This document shows, piece by piece, positions 1-9,081 of a stretch of 64,000 nucleotides of DNA. This DNA comes from Geobacter sp. OR-1. GTDB taxonomy: Bacteria > Desulfobacterota > Desulfuromonadia > Geobacterales > DSM-12255. Location of the stretch: assembly GCF_000813145.1 (NCBI RefSeq), contig NZ_BAZF01000020.1, forward strand, positions 1 through 64,000. The letters run 5' to 3'. Below the pieces are notes generated by a model, which had not been told where the DNA came from, did no database searches, and saw only the letters and a list, made by a program, of their open reading frames with translations. The position numbers and the translations under genes were made by a program. The stretch's first letter is position 1. Each line of letters opens with the position of its first letter.

Positions 1-2
1 GA

Positions 3-86
3 GACGACCTGATTATCCGAGAAAGCCCCAACGTCAAATTGTCTCACATGGATGCCGTTTTCTGTGGTAAAGTGCCCGAACCATGA
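3..86 (+). CDS. C-terminal end of an unidentified protein (5' partial)
   Basis: An open frame runs in from the left edge and ends DAVFCGKVPEP-stop. Its TGA overlaps the ATG of the next gene in an ATGA arrangement, the usual sign of translational coupling, so this is probably the tail of a real gene. Only 27 residues are visible. The downstream metal-efflux genes hint at a transport role, but no family can be named. Confidence 0.45.
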   Translation, partial: DDLIIRESPNVKLSHMDAVFCGKVPEP

Positions 87-397
87 AGTCCGTATCAATA
101 ATCCTTTTAATCGTCTATCTCATGCTTCCGGCAATCTGCTTCGGTCATCCGTGCGAACTCCCATCGATGGATTCTCAACATCTCTCCTCTGTTGCGGCCG
201 ACTCAGGTGAGATTCCGGTGGATCACGATACCGACAGTTGCGAAACAACCTGTTGCTGCGCCATGTACGTTCCCCTTTCAGCTGCCATAATTATTACCGC
301 TGCCGAACTTACCACCAGGCAGTTGCCGTATGAACCACATCTGGCCTTGCCCCGCCTTATCGACAGGATCTTTGTCCCTCCGCAGAACCTTTCCTGA
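83..397 (+). CDS. Small secreted Cys-rich protein of unknown function
   Basis: 104 residues. Residues 1-21 form a clear signal peptide (hydrophobic core IILLIVYLMLPAICFG). The mature part has a CETTCCCAMY cluster near residues 53-62, and two further cysteines near the start. It overlaps the previous gene by 4 bases, so it is probably the last gene of an operon entering from the left. The cysteine cluster and the metal exporters nearby would suit a periplasmic metal-binding role, but this is inference; I do not recognise the family. Confidence 0.55.
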   Translation: MKSVSIILLIVYLMLPAICFGHPCELPSMDSQHLSSVAADSGEIPVDHDTDSCETTCCCAMYVPLSAAIIITAAELTTRQLPYEPHLALPRLIDRIFVPPQNLS

Positions 398-612
398 TTC
401 ACTTCTTACCTTCGTTACCGATATTAACTTTAGCCGCCCGGCAGTCCTGACTGAATAGCCATGGAGCAGTCGTGGCAAGACGATCATTGTCATCGGCATT
501 GCCGGACCGGCGATGACCGTGATCCCGGTGGCATCGGAAATCCTTGCCACCGAATTTCCCCGGGCTCGGGGCGCCGGATTACGACAACCAAAGGGAAAAA
601 GGAGAATAAACC
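398..612. other. Gap without a recognisable gene
   Basis: 215 bases between the Cys-rich protein and the zinc-ribbon gene. Short frames exist on both strands but none has a good ribosome-binding site or family resemblance. A purine-rich stretch just before position 613 serves as the ribosome-binding site of the next gene. Confidence 0.4.
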
Positions 613-900
613 ATGAAATGCCCGGTCTGCACAGGAGTAGATCTGAAACTCGCCGAACGTCAGGGGGTGGAAATAGATTACTGCCCGGAATGCCGCGGAG
701 TCTGGCTTGACAGGGGCGAGCTGGACAAGATTCTGGAAAGGTCGGCTATCCAGACGCCCGCCTACACACAACCCGAACCGCGACATCAACAGCCTGCCTA
801 TAACCAGCAGCATTACGGCAAGCAACATCATGACAGTCATGGCTATGGTCATGACAACCATCACAGGAAGAAAAACTGGCTTGCGGAACTGTTCGATTAA
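613..900 (+). CDS. zf-TFIIB-type zinc-ribbon protein
   Basis: 95 residues. The N-terminal half carries two CxxC pairs, CPVC (residues 3-6) and CPEC (about 24-27), followed by RGVWLDRGELDKIL. This is the signature of the small bacterial zf-TFIIB (transcription-factor zinc-finger) family; the CxxC pairs bind zinc. The C-terminal third is rich in His and Gln (HYGKQHHDSHGYGHDNHHRK), which could bind extra metal. Function in the family is unknown. A GGAGAA ribosome-binding site precedes the ATG, and a strong terminator follows at 914-939. Confidence 0.85.
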   Translation: MKCPVCTGVDLKLAERQGVEIDYCPECRGVWLDRGELDKILERSAIQTPAYTQPEPRHQQPAYNQQHYGKQHHDSHGYGHDNHHRKKNWLAELFD

Positions 901-913
901 ACCGGCGTGAGAG

Positions 914-939
914 CGGGAGGAGACAACTCCTCCCGTTTT
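914..939 (+). terminator. Intrinsic terminator
   Basis: Perfect 9-bp inverted repeat CGGGAGGAG / CTCCTCCCG with a 4-base loop, followed by TTTT. It ends the transcript of the zinc-ribbon gene and separates it from the CDF transporter. Confidence 0.85.
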
Positions 940-990
940 GCACACCCCTGACAAAACAGGCATTATGAAACATCTTGACGGAGTAGCGGA

Positions 991-1935
991 ATGATTCAAT
1001 CACCGGAAGTTCAGGCAGCGAAAAGCAGGGCCGCATTGCTGTCAATCGCATCCAACACGATTCTGACAGTAATCAAGCTGATCATCGGCATCATGATGCA
1101 GTCGGTCAGCGTTATCTCCGAGGCAGTCCACTCCGGGCTCGACCTGGTTGCTGCCGTTATCGCCTGGTTTGCGGTCTGTAAATCAGGCAAGCCGGCCGAT
1201 GACGAGCACCGCTTCGGCCACGGCAAGATCGAGAATGTCGCCGGAACAGTAGAGGCGATCCTCATCTTCGGTGCCGCGTTCTATATCATCTGGGAGGCGG
1301 TCCACAAGCTGCGGTCAGGCACGGTGGAGATCGAGAGCCTGGGGCTTGGCGCCGCGATCATGGCCGTTTCCGCGATCGCAAACTACCTTGTTTCCCGGAA
1401 CCTGCTGAATGTGGCGATCAAGACCGATTCGGTGGCGCTCGAAGCCGACGCCATGCACCTTAGAGCCGATGTCTACACATCGGTCGGCGTGCTTGGCGGT
1501 CTGGTGGCGATCAAGCTCACCGGCATCGCCATGCTCGATCCGATCATCGCCATCATCGTGGCCCTGATGATCATCAAGGCGGCCTGGGACCTCACCAAAA
1601 CCGCCTTCTTCCATATCCTTGACGTCAAACTACCGGATGACGAGGAGGCTTTGATCCATGACGTTATGGCGAGCTATTCCGGCCGGTTCATCGAGTACCA
1701 CAAGCTGCGCACCCGCAAATCAGGCCATGTCAGACATATCGACATGCATCTGGTGGTGCCGAAGCAGATGACCGTGGAAGCCGGGCATCTGCTCAGCCAT
1801 CAGATCACGGCTGATATCGAAAACTGCCTGCCCCACAGCCATATACTGGTGCATATCGAACCCTGTCCCGGCGGATGCGAGAGCTGTGCGGTCGAATGTC
1901 CGAAAATTTTTGTTAACAGTTCGGCTGGTTCTTGA
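991..1935 (+). CDS. Cation diffusion facilitator (CDF) metal exporter
   Basis: 314 residues, normal for the family. It is an inner-membrane metal/proton antiporter that moves divalent cations (Zn, Fe, Mn, Co or Ni) out of the cytosol. The first helices carry SEAVHSGLDL and the loop motif HRFGHGKIENV; a later helix has ALEADAMHLRADVYTS. The two HxxxD motifs form the transport site. A cytoplasmic ferredoxin-like domain follows (about residues 205-290), then a Cys-rich tail, CPGGCESCAVECP, which is unusual for the family and may bind or sense metal. Specificity cannot be read from sequence. It lies upstream of an RND pump on the same strand. Confidence 0.9.
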   Translation: MIQSPEVQAAKSRAALLSIASNTILTVIKLIIGIMMQSVSVISEAVHSGLDLVAAVIAWFAVCKSGKPADDEHRFGHGKIENVAGTVEAILIFGAAFYIIWEAVHKLRSGTVEIESLGLGAAIMAVSAIANYLVSRNLLNVAIKTDSVALEADAMHLRADVYTSVGVLGGLVAIKLTGIAMLDPIIAIIVALMIIKAAWDLTKTAFFHILDVKLPDDEEALIHDVMASYSGRFIEYHKLRTRKSGHVRHIDMHLVVPKQMTVEAGHLLSHQITADIENCLPHSHILVHIEPCPGGCESCAVECPKIFVNSSAGS

Positions 1936-1993
1936 CAGCAATAGGTGTATATTACATCGTGATGAAATTCTTGCCCCCAGAAAGAAGAGCTCC

Positions 1994-3109
1994 ATGAGGC
2001 GATCGACAATCCTGCTCTGTTCCATAGCATTTCTATGCTGCACATCCTGCAGTGCAAAAAAAGAGAAACCCAGGGCAAAACCGGCAGTCCCGGTCAAGGT
2101 GGCGCAGGCGGTCCAGAAAAATGTGCCGGTCCAGGTCAAGGCCATCGGCAACATCGAGGCGTATACCAGCGTTGCCATCAAGTCGCAGGTGAACGGCCAG
2201 ATAGCGCGGGTCCATTTCACTGAAGGGAGCGACGTCAACAAGGGAGCTCTACTGGTCAGCATCGACCCGGAACCGTTCCAGGCAGCGCTGAGCCAATACG
2301 AAGCAACACTGGCCAAGGACCAGGCACAGGCACGATTCGCCGTAGACCAGGCAAAGCGTTACGAAGGGCTGCTCAAGGACGGCATCGTCACCCATGATCA
2401 GTATGACCAGTTGCGGGCCAATGCCGAGTCGTTGGCCGCCACCGTGGTCGCCGATCGCGCCGCAATCAGGAACGCGAAAATTCAGCTCGGCTACTGCTCC
2501 ATCCGCTCCCCGATCGCCGGCCGCACCGGCACCGTGACCCTGCAACCGGGCAACCTGGTGAAGGCAAACGACCTGGCGATTGTCACCGTCAACCAGCTGA
2601 CACCGATCTACGTCACCTTTTCCCTCCCGGAAAAACGGCTCACGGAAATCAAGCGGGCCATGGCGGCCGGCCAGTTGAAGGTCGAGGCCGTGATCCCCAA
2701 CGAACCGGGGAGCACCGAAGCCGGCACGATCAGTTTCCTGGACAATGCCGTGAATCCGGCCACCGGCACCATCAAGCTCAAGGGTGTCTTTGCCAACAAG
2801 TCGCGCAAACTCTGGCCCGGCCAGTTTACCGATGTCCTGATAACGCTCGGCGCCCGGCAGAACGCCGTGGTCGTCCCGACCCAGGCCATCCAGACCAGCC
2901 AGCAGGGCGAGTTCGTCTACGTGGTCAAGCCGGACAACAAAGTGGAGATGCGTCAGGTGACATCGGCGGTGGCATTGGGAGAAGAGACGGTTGTCGAAAA
3001 AGGACTGGCGCCGGGTGAGACCGTGGTGGTCGACGGCCAGCTCCGCCTGACCCCCGGAGCCACGGTGGAATCGAAAGAGAAGCGGGCGGCTGAAGGCAAG
3101 AAGAAATGA
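1994..3109 (+). CDS. RND efflux periplasmic adaptor (membrane fusion protein, lipoprotein-like)
   Basis: 371 residues. It links the inner-membrane RND pump encoded next to an outer-membrane channel. The start at 1994 is preferred over an in-frame start at 1886: it follows an AAGAAGAG ribosome-binding sequence and gives a short signal peptide ending in a cysteine-containing lipobox-like segment (FLCCTSC). The barrel-sandwich lipoyl half (VAIKSQVNGQIARVHF), a helical hairpin and the second half (IRSPIAGRTGTVTLQPGNLV) are visible. Its stop codon overlaps the pump's ATG by four bases. The substrate is probably organic rather than metal, judging from the pump. Confidence 0.9.
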   Translation: MRRSTILLCSIAFLCCTSCSAKKEKPRAKPAVPVKVAQAVQKNVPVQVKAIGNIEAYTSVAIKSQVNGQIARVHFTEGSDVNKGALLVSIDPEPFQAALSQYEATLAKDQAQARFAVDQAKRYEGLLKDGIVTHDQYDQLRANAESLAATVVADRAAIRNAKIQLGYCSIRSPIAGRTGTVTLQPGNLVKANDLAIVTVNQLTPIYVTFSLPEKRLTEIKRAMAAGQLKVEAVIPNEPGSTEAGTISFLDNAVNPATGTIKLKGVFANKSRKLWPGQFTDVLITLGARQNAVVVPTQAIQTSQQGEFVYVVKPDNKVEMRQVTSAVALGEETVVEKGLAPGETVVVDGQLRLTPGATVESKEKRAAEGKKK

Positions 3110-6100
3110 ACATCGCTGATCTCTTCATCCGCCGGCCGATCATGACGTCGCTGATCATGATCGCCATCTTCATCTTCGGGGTGGTGTCCTATCGCCTGCT
3201 GCCGGTGAACGACCTGCCCAACGTGGATTTCCCCACCATCCAGGTCAACGCCAACCTCCCGGGTGCCAACCCGGACACCATGGCCGCGGCGGTGGCGACC
3301 CCGCTGGAGAACCAGCTCTCCACCATCGCCGGAGTCGATTCCATGACCTCGACCAACGGCGTCGGCACCACCAGGATCACCCTGCAGTTCAACCTGGACC
3401 GGGATATCGATGCGGCGGCCCAGGATGTCCAGGCCGCCATCTCCCTGGCGATCCGCTCTCTGCCGAAAAACATGCCGACCCCGCCGTCGTTCCGCAAGGT
3501 CAATCCGGCGGACCAGCCGGTGCTCTACCTGGCGCTCAGCTCTCCCAGTCTCCCTCTTTCCAGCGTTGACGAGTATGCCCAGACCCTGATCGCGCGCCGC
3601 ATCTCCACGATCAGCGGCGTGGCCCAGGTCAACGTGCACGGCTCGCAGAAATATGCCGTGCGGGCCCAGCTCGACCCGAAGGCGCTTGCCTCCCGGCAGA
3701 TCGGTATCGACGAGGTGGCAACCGCCATTGACGAGACCAACGTCAATCTGCCCACCGGGGTGCTGGACGGCACCAAACAGGCCTATACCATCGAGGCCAG
3801 CGGCCAGCTGTTCAAGGCGTCCGCCTACCGGCAGGTTGCGGTGGCCTATCGCGACGGCTCGCCGGTCCGGCTGGAGGAGGTCGGCAAGGTCCTCGACAGC
3901 GTGGAGAACACCAGGACCGCCAGCTGGTACAACAACACCCGCGCCATCGTCCTGACCGTCCAGCGCCAGCCCGGCACCAACACCATCGAGGTCGTGGACA
4001 GCGTCAAGAAGCTGCTCCCAACCTTCCGCAGCCAGATGCCGGCATCCGTGGAGCTGAACGTGCTCTATGACCGGTCGCTCCTGATCCGCGAATCGATGCA
4101 CGACGTCAAGTTCACCCTGGTGCTGACCATCGGCCTGGTCATCATGGTGATCTTTCTCTTCCTGCGCAACATCTCCGCCACGGTGATACCGTCACTCGCA
4201 GTGCCGATGTCCATTGTCGGCACCTTCACGGTCATGCGCCTGCTGGGATTCTCCCTCAACAACATCTCCATGATGGCCCTGACCCTGGCGGTAGGCTATG
4301 TGGTGGATGACGCCATCGTCATGCTGGAGAATATCGTCCGGCACATGGAAAAGGGCGAAAGCGCCATGGAGGCGGCTTTCAAGGGGTCAAAGGAGATCAG
4401 CTTCACCATTCTCTCCATGACCATCTCGCTGGTGGCGGTCTTTATCCCGGTCCTGTTCATGGGAGGGATTCTCGGGCGGCTGCTGCACGAATTCGCCATC
4501 ACCATCAGCGCGGCGATCCTGGTTTCCTGCTTTGTCTCCGTGACCCTGACCCCGATGCTCTGCAGCCGTTTTCTGAAACCGCATGGAGCTAAGCGGCACG
4601 GGCGGCTGTTCATGACAATGGAGCGGTTTTTCGACGGCATGCTCCACCTGTATGACCGCTCGCTGAAACAGGTGCTGGCCTACCGGCGGACCACCATGGC
4701 AGTGACCATCCTGGTCACGCTGCTGACCGTCTGGCTCTTTACCGTAGTGCCGATGGGGTTCCTGCCGACCGAAGACACCGGCCGGCTCAACGCCGACACC
4801 GAGACCGCCCAGGGAACCTCCTTTGCCGACATGAAGCTGCACCAGGAGGCAGTGGCCGCCATCATCGCCAAAGATCCGAATATCGACGGGTTCATGTCAT
4901 CCATCGGCGGCGGCCGCGGCACCAACAACGGCAGCTTTTTCATGCGGCTGAAACCGCGCGATCAGCGCAAGCTCTCGGCGGATGAGGTGATCCAGGAACT
5001 CCGACCCAAACTGGCCAAGATCGCCGGAGTCCGCACCTTTATCAAGAACGTCCCCTCGATCCAGATCGGCGGCACCAGCTCCAAAAGCCAGTACCAGTTC
5101 ACCCTGCAGGGCCAGGATACCGACGAGCTGTACCGGTCCGCCATAGAGTTAGAGGCCAAACTGCGGGAGCTGCCGGAGCTTCAGGACGTAACCAGCGACC
5201 TGCAGATCAGCAATCCGCAGGTGCATGTGGAGATCAACCGGGACAAGGTGGCGGCCATGGGGCTCTCCGTCATGCAGGTGGAGGACGCGCTGGCCTATGC
5301 CTACGGTTCTCGCCAGGTCTCCTCCATCTTTGCCCCGACCAACCAGTACCAGGTGATCCTGGAGCTGGACCCGCTCTACCAGGGGGACCCGGCAGCGCTG
5401 GGGATGCTCTACATCCACGCCAAGACCGGCCAGCTGATTCCCCTGGAGACCATTGCCACCATCACCAAGACCATCGGCCCGCTGGCGGTCAACCACCTGG
5501 GACAACTGCCCGCAGTAACGATCTCGTTCAACCTCCGTCCCGGCATCGCCCTGGGGGATGCAATGAAGCTGGTGGACAAACTGGCCGACACCACCCTGCC
5601 CCAGACGGTCAGCACCAGCTTCCAGGGGACTGCCCAGGCCTTCAAATCCTCGTTCAGCGGCCTATGGATGCTGCTGGCCATGGCGATCTTCGTCATCTAC
5701 GTGGTGCTCGGCGTGCTTTACGAGAGCTACATCCACCCGATCACCATCCTTTCCGGGCTGCCGGCCGCCGGATTCGGGGCTTTGATCACCCTGATGCTCT
5801 TCAAGTGCGATCTGAACATCTACGGTTTTGTCGGGATCATCATGCTGATCGGCATCGTCAAAAAGAACGCGATCATGATGATCGACTTTGCCCTGGAGGC
5901 CGAGCGGGAGAGCGGCAAACAACCGCTGGATGCCATTTACGAAGGGGCAATCGTCCGGTTCCGGCCAATCATGATGACCACCATGGCGGCCCTGATGGGT
6001 ACCCTGCCGATCGCCATCGGCCTCGGCGCCGGCGGCGAATCGCGGCAGCCGCTCGGCCTGGCCGTGGTCGGCGGTCTGGTGACCTCGCAGCTCCTGACCC

Positions 6101-6186
6101 TCTACATCACACCGGTGGTCTACTATTACATGGATCGGCTGCTGCATAAGGTGAGGCCGCGCAAGACGGTTGTGGTGAAGGATTGA
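3106..6186 (+). CDS. HAE1-type RND multidrug efflux transporter
   Basis: 1026 residues, normal length for AcrB/MdtB-like pumps. It starts with the family's MNIADLFIRRPIMTSLIMIA. The helix-4 motif VGYVVDDAIVMLENIVRH keeps the paired aspartates (DD) of the proton relay, typical of the HAE1 (hydrophobe/amphiphile) branch and unlike metal pumps. Two large periplasmic loops and twelve membrane segments are recognisable. Translationally coupled to the adaptor upstream. No outer-membrane channel gene follows, so the pump must borrow a TolC-type protein from elsewhere. Confidence 0.93.
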   Translation: MNIADLFIRRPIMTSLIMIAIFIFGVVSYRLLPVNDLPNVDFPTIQVNANLPGANPDTMAAAVATPLENQLSTIAGVDSMTSTNGVGTTRITLQFNLDRDIDAAAQDVQAAISLAIRSLPKNMPTPPSFRKVNPADQPVLYLALSSPSLPLSSVDEYAQTLIARRISTISGVAQVNVHGSQKYAVRAQLDPKALASRQIGIDEVATAIDETNVNLPTGVLDGTKQAYTIEASGQLFKASAYRQVAVAYRDGSPVRLEEVGKVLDSVENTRTASWYNNTRAIVLTVQRQPGTNTIEVVDSVKKLLPTFRSQMPASVELNVLYDRSLLIRESMHDVKFTLVLTIGLVIMVIFLFLRNISATVIPSLAVPMSIVGTFTVMRLLGFSLNNISMMALTLAVGYVVDDAIVMLENIVRHMEKGESAMEAAFKGSKEISFTILSMTISLVAVFIPVLFMGGILGRLLHEFAITISAAILVSCFVSVTLTPMLCSRFLKPHGAKRHGRLFMTMERFFDGMLHLYDRSLKQVLAYRRTTMAVTILVTLLTVWLFTVVPMGFLPTEDTGRLNADTETAQGTSFADMKLHQEAVAAIIAKDPNIDGFMSSIGGGRGTNNGSFFMRLKPRDQRKLSADEVIQELRPKLAKIAGVRTFIKNVPSIQIGGTSSKSQYQFTLQGQDTDELYRSAIELEAKLRELPELQDVTSDLQISNPQVHVEINRDKVAAMGLSVMQVEDALAYAYGSRQVSSIFAPTNQYQVILELDPLYQGDPAALGMLYIHAKTGQLIPLETIATITKTIGPLAVNHLGQLPAVTISFNLRPGIALGDAMKLVDKLADTTLPQTVSTSFQGTAQAFKSSFSGLWMLLAMAIFVIYVVLGVLYESYIHPITILSGLPAAGFGALITLMLFKCDLNIYGFVGIIMLIGIVKKNAIMMIDFALEAERESGKQPLDAIYEGAIVRFRPIMMTTMAALMGTLPIAIGLGAGGESRQPLGLAVVGGLVTSQLLTLYITPVVYYYMDRLLHKVRPRKTVVVKD

Positions 6187-6203
6187 CGATAAATCGAAGA
6201 AGG

Positions 6204-7253
6204 TTACCCGATTCGGCGGAAGGCCGAGGCCTTGATGGCCGCGTACAGTTCGCTGCCGGCCACTATCCCCAGTTCATCAGCAGCCTGCTTGACCACTTCT
6301 GCCACCAGACGGTCCTTGCCGCAGGCCAGCTCGATACCGACCCGGTTCGCCGATGCAAAGGTCCCGGCAACCGTGCAGCGGAACAGGTTGCGGGCGCTGA
6401 TCGCCTCGGGATGCTGTTTGAACAGGATAATGTCTTTTGATGAGAGCTCGAACAGGGTTTCGGGCTGGTCGTTGCCGGCCGAAATCAGCAGTTCGCCAGT
6501 TCCCCACCGGTATGCGTACAGCCCGTCACTGCGACGGGGATTAGCCAGCCTGAGAAGATTGATATAGCCGACCGGGCTGACACCCATCCGGCTGCGGGCC
6601 AGATTTTCCGGGGTGGTCTGGTCCACGACGCGGCCGTCGGCCATTGCCAGCACCTCGTCCGCCATGAGCCGCATCTCCAGCATGGAGTGGGAGATGAACA
6701 GATACGGGATGCTGAAGGTCGCGCAGACTGTTTTCAGGTGATGAATGATCTGGAAGCGGAGGGTATCGTCCAGCGCGGAGAGCGGTTCATCCATCAGCAG
6801 GAGCCGGGGATTGGACAAAACCGCCCGGCCGATGGCAACCCGCTGTTTTTCGCCGCCGGAAAGGTTATTGACCCCGCGCTCCAGCAGCGGGGCGATCTGC
6901 AGCACCTCGACCAGGCTGTCGAAGTCGATCCTCCGGTTTTCCGGGGTACAGCGCTTGAAGCCAAAAAGCAGATTGTTCTTTACGTTCAGGTGCGGAAACA
7001 GATGTGGATGCTGGAAGATGATCCCGATCCGCCGCCGGTCTGGCGGGGTGTCGATGTTTCGATCGAAGAGCGTTTCGTTGTTAAGCCGGATAATGCCGTC
7101 ATCCGGTTGCTGCAGCCCGGCAATCAGGTTGACCAGCGTTGACTTCCCGCTCCCGGACGGGCCGAAAATACCGATCCGGTCCTGCGACACCGTAAAATCG
7201 ACGTTCAGGTCAAAGGAGCAGAACTTCTTCGTCGCCGCGACGCGCAGTTCCAT
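6204..7253 (-). CDS. modC: Molybdate ABC transporter ATP-binding protein
   Basis: 349 residues. It powers molybdate import with ModB and ModA. Walker A is GPSGSGKST (about residues 31-39), the signature is NLSGGEKQRVAIGRA, and Walker B is LLLMDEPLSALD. The extension of about 110 residues after the ATPase domain matches the MOP/TOBE molybdate-binding domain of ModC. It begins one base after modB ends, so the three genes are one operon running modA-modB-modC on the minus strand. Confidence 0.92.
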   Translation of the reverse strand: MELRVAATKKFCSFDLNVDFTVSQDRIGIFGPSGSGKSTLVNLIAGLQQPDDGIIRLNNETLFDRNIDTPPDRRRIGIIFQHPHLFPHLNVKNNLLFGFKRCTPENRRIDFDSLVEVLQIAPLLERGVNNLSGGEKQRVAIGRAVLSNPRLLLMDEPLSALDDTLRFQIIHHLKTVCATFSIPYLFISHSMLEMRLMADEVLAMADGRVVDQTTPENLARSRMGVSPVGYINLLRLANPRRSDGLYAYRWGTGELLISAGNDQPETLFELSSKDIILFKQHPEAISARNLFRCTVAGTFASANRVGIELACGKDRLVAEVVKQAADELGIVAGSELYAAIKASAFRRIG

Positions 7254-7254
7254 G

Positions 7255-7941
7255 TCAGTCCACCCTGATCATGCGGCGGCTGAGATATTCATGAAACAGC
7301 AGCACCACCACCGAAATGACAACCGAAACAACGCAGAGCGCCAGGGCCATGCGGTCGCCGTCGGGCGAGCTGGCGTATTCGTAGATCGCCAGCGGAATGG
7401 TCTGGGTTACCCCCGGGATATTGCCGGCAACGATGATCGTTGCCCCGAACTCTCCCAGTCCCCGCGCGAACATGAGGGCCGAACCGGCGATGACGCCCCG
7501 CAGGGAGAGAGGCAGGATAACCGTCATCACGGTATCGAACCAGCCGGCACCGAGGGTGCGGGATGCCTGCACCAGCCCCTGGTCGATGGTTTCCATGCCG
7601 ATCCGTATGGAACGGACCAGCAGAGGAAAGCCGACCACGGCAGTGGCGATCACCGCCGCCTTCCAGGTAAAGATCAGCTTGATCCCCAGCGGTTGCAGGA
7701 TCTGCTTGCCGATGACCCCGTTCTGCCCGAGTACGACCAGCAGGATATAGCCGATCACCACCGGCGGCAGGGTCAGGGGAAGGTTGACGATCAGGTCCAG
7801 GACGAACTTACCCCGGAACTTCCGGTAGGTCATGACATAAGCGGCGCTAAAACCGAACGGCAACGACAACAGGGTCGCCACTATCGACACCTTCAGCGAC
7901 AGCAGGATAGCGGTATATTCGGCAGACGTGAACTCCGGCAC
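7255..7941 (-). CDS. modB: Molybdate ABC transporter permease
   Basis: 228 residues, five to six hydrophobic helices, with the permease loop EFGATIIVAGNIPGVTQTIP that contacts the ATPase; this wording is typical of ModB. The GTG start is 8 bases after the modA stop and has an AGGGG ribosome-binding site. It forms the membrane channel for molybdate (or tungstate) uptake. Confidence 0.92.
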   Translation of the reverse strand: MPEFTSAEYTAILLSLKVSIVATLLSLPFGFSAAYVMTYRKFRGKFVLDLIVNLPLTLPPVVIGYILLVVLGQNGVIGKQILQPLGIKLIFTWKAAVIATAVVGFPLLVRSIRIGMETIDQGLVQASRTLGAGWFDTVMTVILPLSLRGVIAGSALMFARGLGEFGATIIVAGNIPGVTQTIPLAIYEYASSPDGDRMALALCVVSVVISVVVLLFHEYLSRRMIRVD

Positions 7942-7949
7942 AGGAACCC

Positions 7950-8702
7950 CTACTTGACGATAAATCCGTGTTTCTTCAAAACAGCCTGCGCCTCAACCGA
8001 CTTCAGTACGTTGTAGAAGGCTGCTGCTTCTGCGTTTTTTGCGCCATTAACGGTCAGGGCCATCGGGTAGGTCACCCGGGGATAATACTCCTGCGGCACG
8101 ACGAACAGAATCTTTGCGTTCCGGGCCGCCTGCTGGGCATCGGTTTTGTAGACAAACGCGCCATCAACCTCGCCCCGGTCCGCATACATCAGGCATTCAC
8201 GCACATCCTTGGCCATGACCAGCTTCTTTTCCAGCTGTTTGGAGATGCCCGCCTTTTTAAATGCTTCCATGGCATATTCGCCGGCAGGAACGCTCTTGGG
8301 GCTGCCGATGGCAATTCTATCAAGTTTCACGACATCCTGCACCCCGGTCGCCTTCAGTCCCGGTTTACCGGCAAAGACCAGCACATTATAGGTGAAGGTA
8401 GCAATGCTCTTCTCGTCGGCCTGTTTCCTGGCCTTCAGGTAATCCAGCCATTCCGTATTGGCAGAGATGAAGATATCGGCCGGGGCGCCGTTTTCGATCT
8501 GCTTGGCCAGCGCTCCAGACCCGCCGTAGTTCTTCCTGAAACCCACGCCGGGATGCGTCTTCGCGTAATTATCGGACAGTTCGTTCAGAACCTCTTTCAG
8601 GCTGGCGGCAACCGCGAGGTTGATCTCACCTGCGAACAGTGGGGATGAACAGCAGAGTATCACCGTTAACGCCGCCAGGGACATGACAACTGCCTGCTTC
8701 AT
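7950..8702 (-). CDS. modA: Periplasmic molybdate-binding protein
   Basis: 250 residues with a signal peptide cleaved near residue 24 (LCCSSPLFAGE). The mature start INLAVAASLKEVLNEL and the segment NYGGSGALAKQIENGAPADIFISA are characteristic of ModA proteins, which bind the oxyanion through backbone and Ser/Ala contacts. A GGGAGG ribosome-binding site lies 7 bases before the ATG. It captures molybdate or tungstate for ModBC; Geobacter-type anaerobes need these metals for nitrate and formate enzymes. Confidence 0.92.
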   Translation of the reverse strand: MKQAVVMSLAALTVILCCSSPLFAGEINLAVAASLKEVLNELSDNYAKTHPGVGFRKNYGGSGALAKQIENGAPADIFISANTEWLDYLKARKQADEKSIATFTYNVLVFAGKPGLKATGVQDVVKLDRIAIGSPKSVPAGEYAMEAFKKAGISKQLEKKLVMAKDVRECLMYADRGEVDGAFVYKTDAQQAARNAKILFVVPQEYYPRVTYPMALTVNGAKNAEAAAFYNVLKSVEAQAVLKKHGFIVK

Positions 8703-8915
8703 CTCTTTGCCTCCCTTTTATAGCGTTTTATTCGATACTACATAAGGCATACCAAAGTCCAACAGATAAGTAACCGTTGGATATCATGCAATTTAAAACA
8801 AGCGACATTCAATGCCGGAGTGCTGACTGCTGTAACTTTCGGCAGTAACCGCTAATTTGCCGGGGAAGTAATCAAAAAACCGAGTGTGCATCAAAATACG
8901 GAAAATAATGGGTGC
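8703..8915. other. modA upstream region
   Basis: AT-rich spacer between divergent modA and the metal-resistance operon. A CCAAC...GTTGG inverted repeat (minus strand, about 8755-8780) could belong to modA regulation, but I cannot match a ModE operator with confidence. No gene is seen. Confidence 0.35.
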
Positions 8916-8945
8916 AGAATATTCTTCACCCTCACCGAATATTCT
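8916..8945 (+). promoter_or_regulatory. Tandem activator-binding sites (sigma-54 enhancer) for the metal operon
   Basis: AGAATATTCT (a perfect 10-bp palindrome) at 8916-8925 and CGAATATTCT at 8936-8945, starts exactly 20 bp apart, so both face the same side of the helix. An identical pair precedes the cusCBA-like operon at 15206-15235. The distance to the sigma-54 promoter is 119 bp here and 117 bp there. The likely binder is the NtrC-family activator encoded at 13174-14544. Confidence 0.75.
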
Positions 8946-9034
8946 TCATTAAGCCTGTACCCCAAATGCCGTCAACTTCAAATCCCGCTTCATATTATCC
9001 AGCAATATCGAACAGATGCAAATCAAGCAAAGGA

Positions 9035-9050
9035 TTGGCATGACCCTTGA
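9035..9050 (+). promoter_or_regulatory. Sigma-54 promoter of the HMA/DUF2318/ABC/two-component operon
   Basis: TTGGCATGACCCTTGA: a -24 TGGCA element and a -12 TTGA element with GG and GA separated by 10 bases. The -12 GA instead of GC is shared with the two other sigma-54 promoters of this cluster. The predicted start of transcription is near 9062, 20 bases before the first ATG. Confidence 0.7.
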
Positions 9051-9081
9051 GTAACAAGGGAGTCATACGCGGAGAACAAAC

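Noticed and set aside
513-710. Short frame before and overlapping the zf-TFIIB gene
   Set aside because: No ribosome-binding site, no family match, and its second half is the zinc-ribbon gene out of phase.
6745-8016. Long plus-strand frame (423 codons) over modB and modC
   Set aside because: Antisense shadow of well-conserved modBC; the translation is rich in Arg, His and Gln with no family resemblance.
8703-8790. ModE operator before modA
   Set aside because: No convincing match to the known palindrome; the inverted CCAAC/GTTGG is too short to claim.
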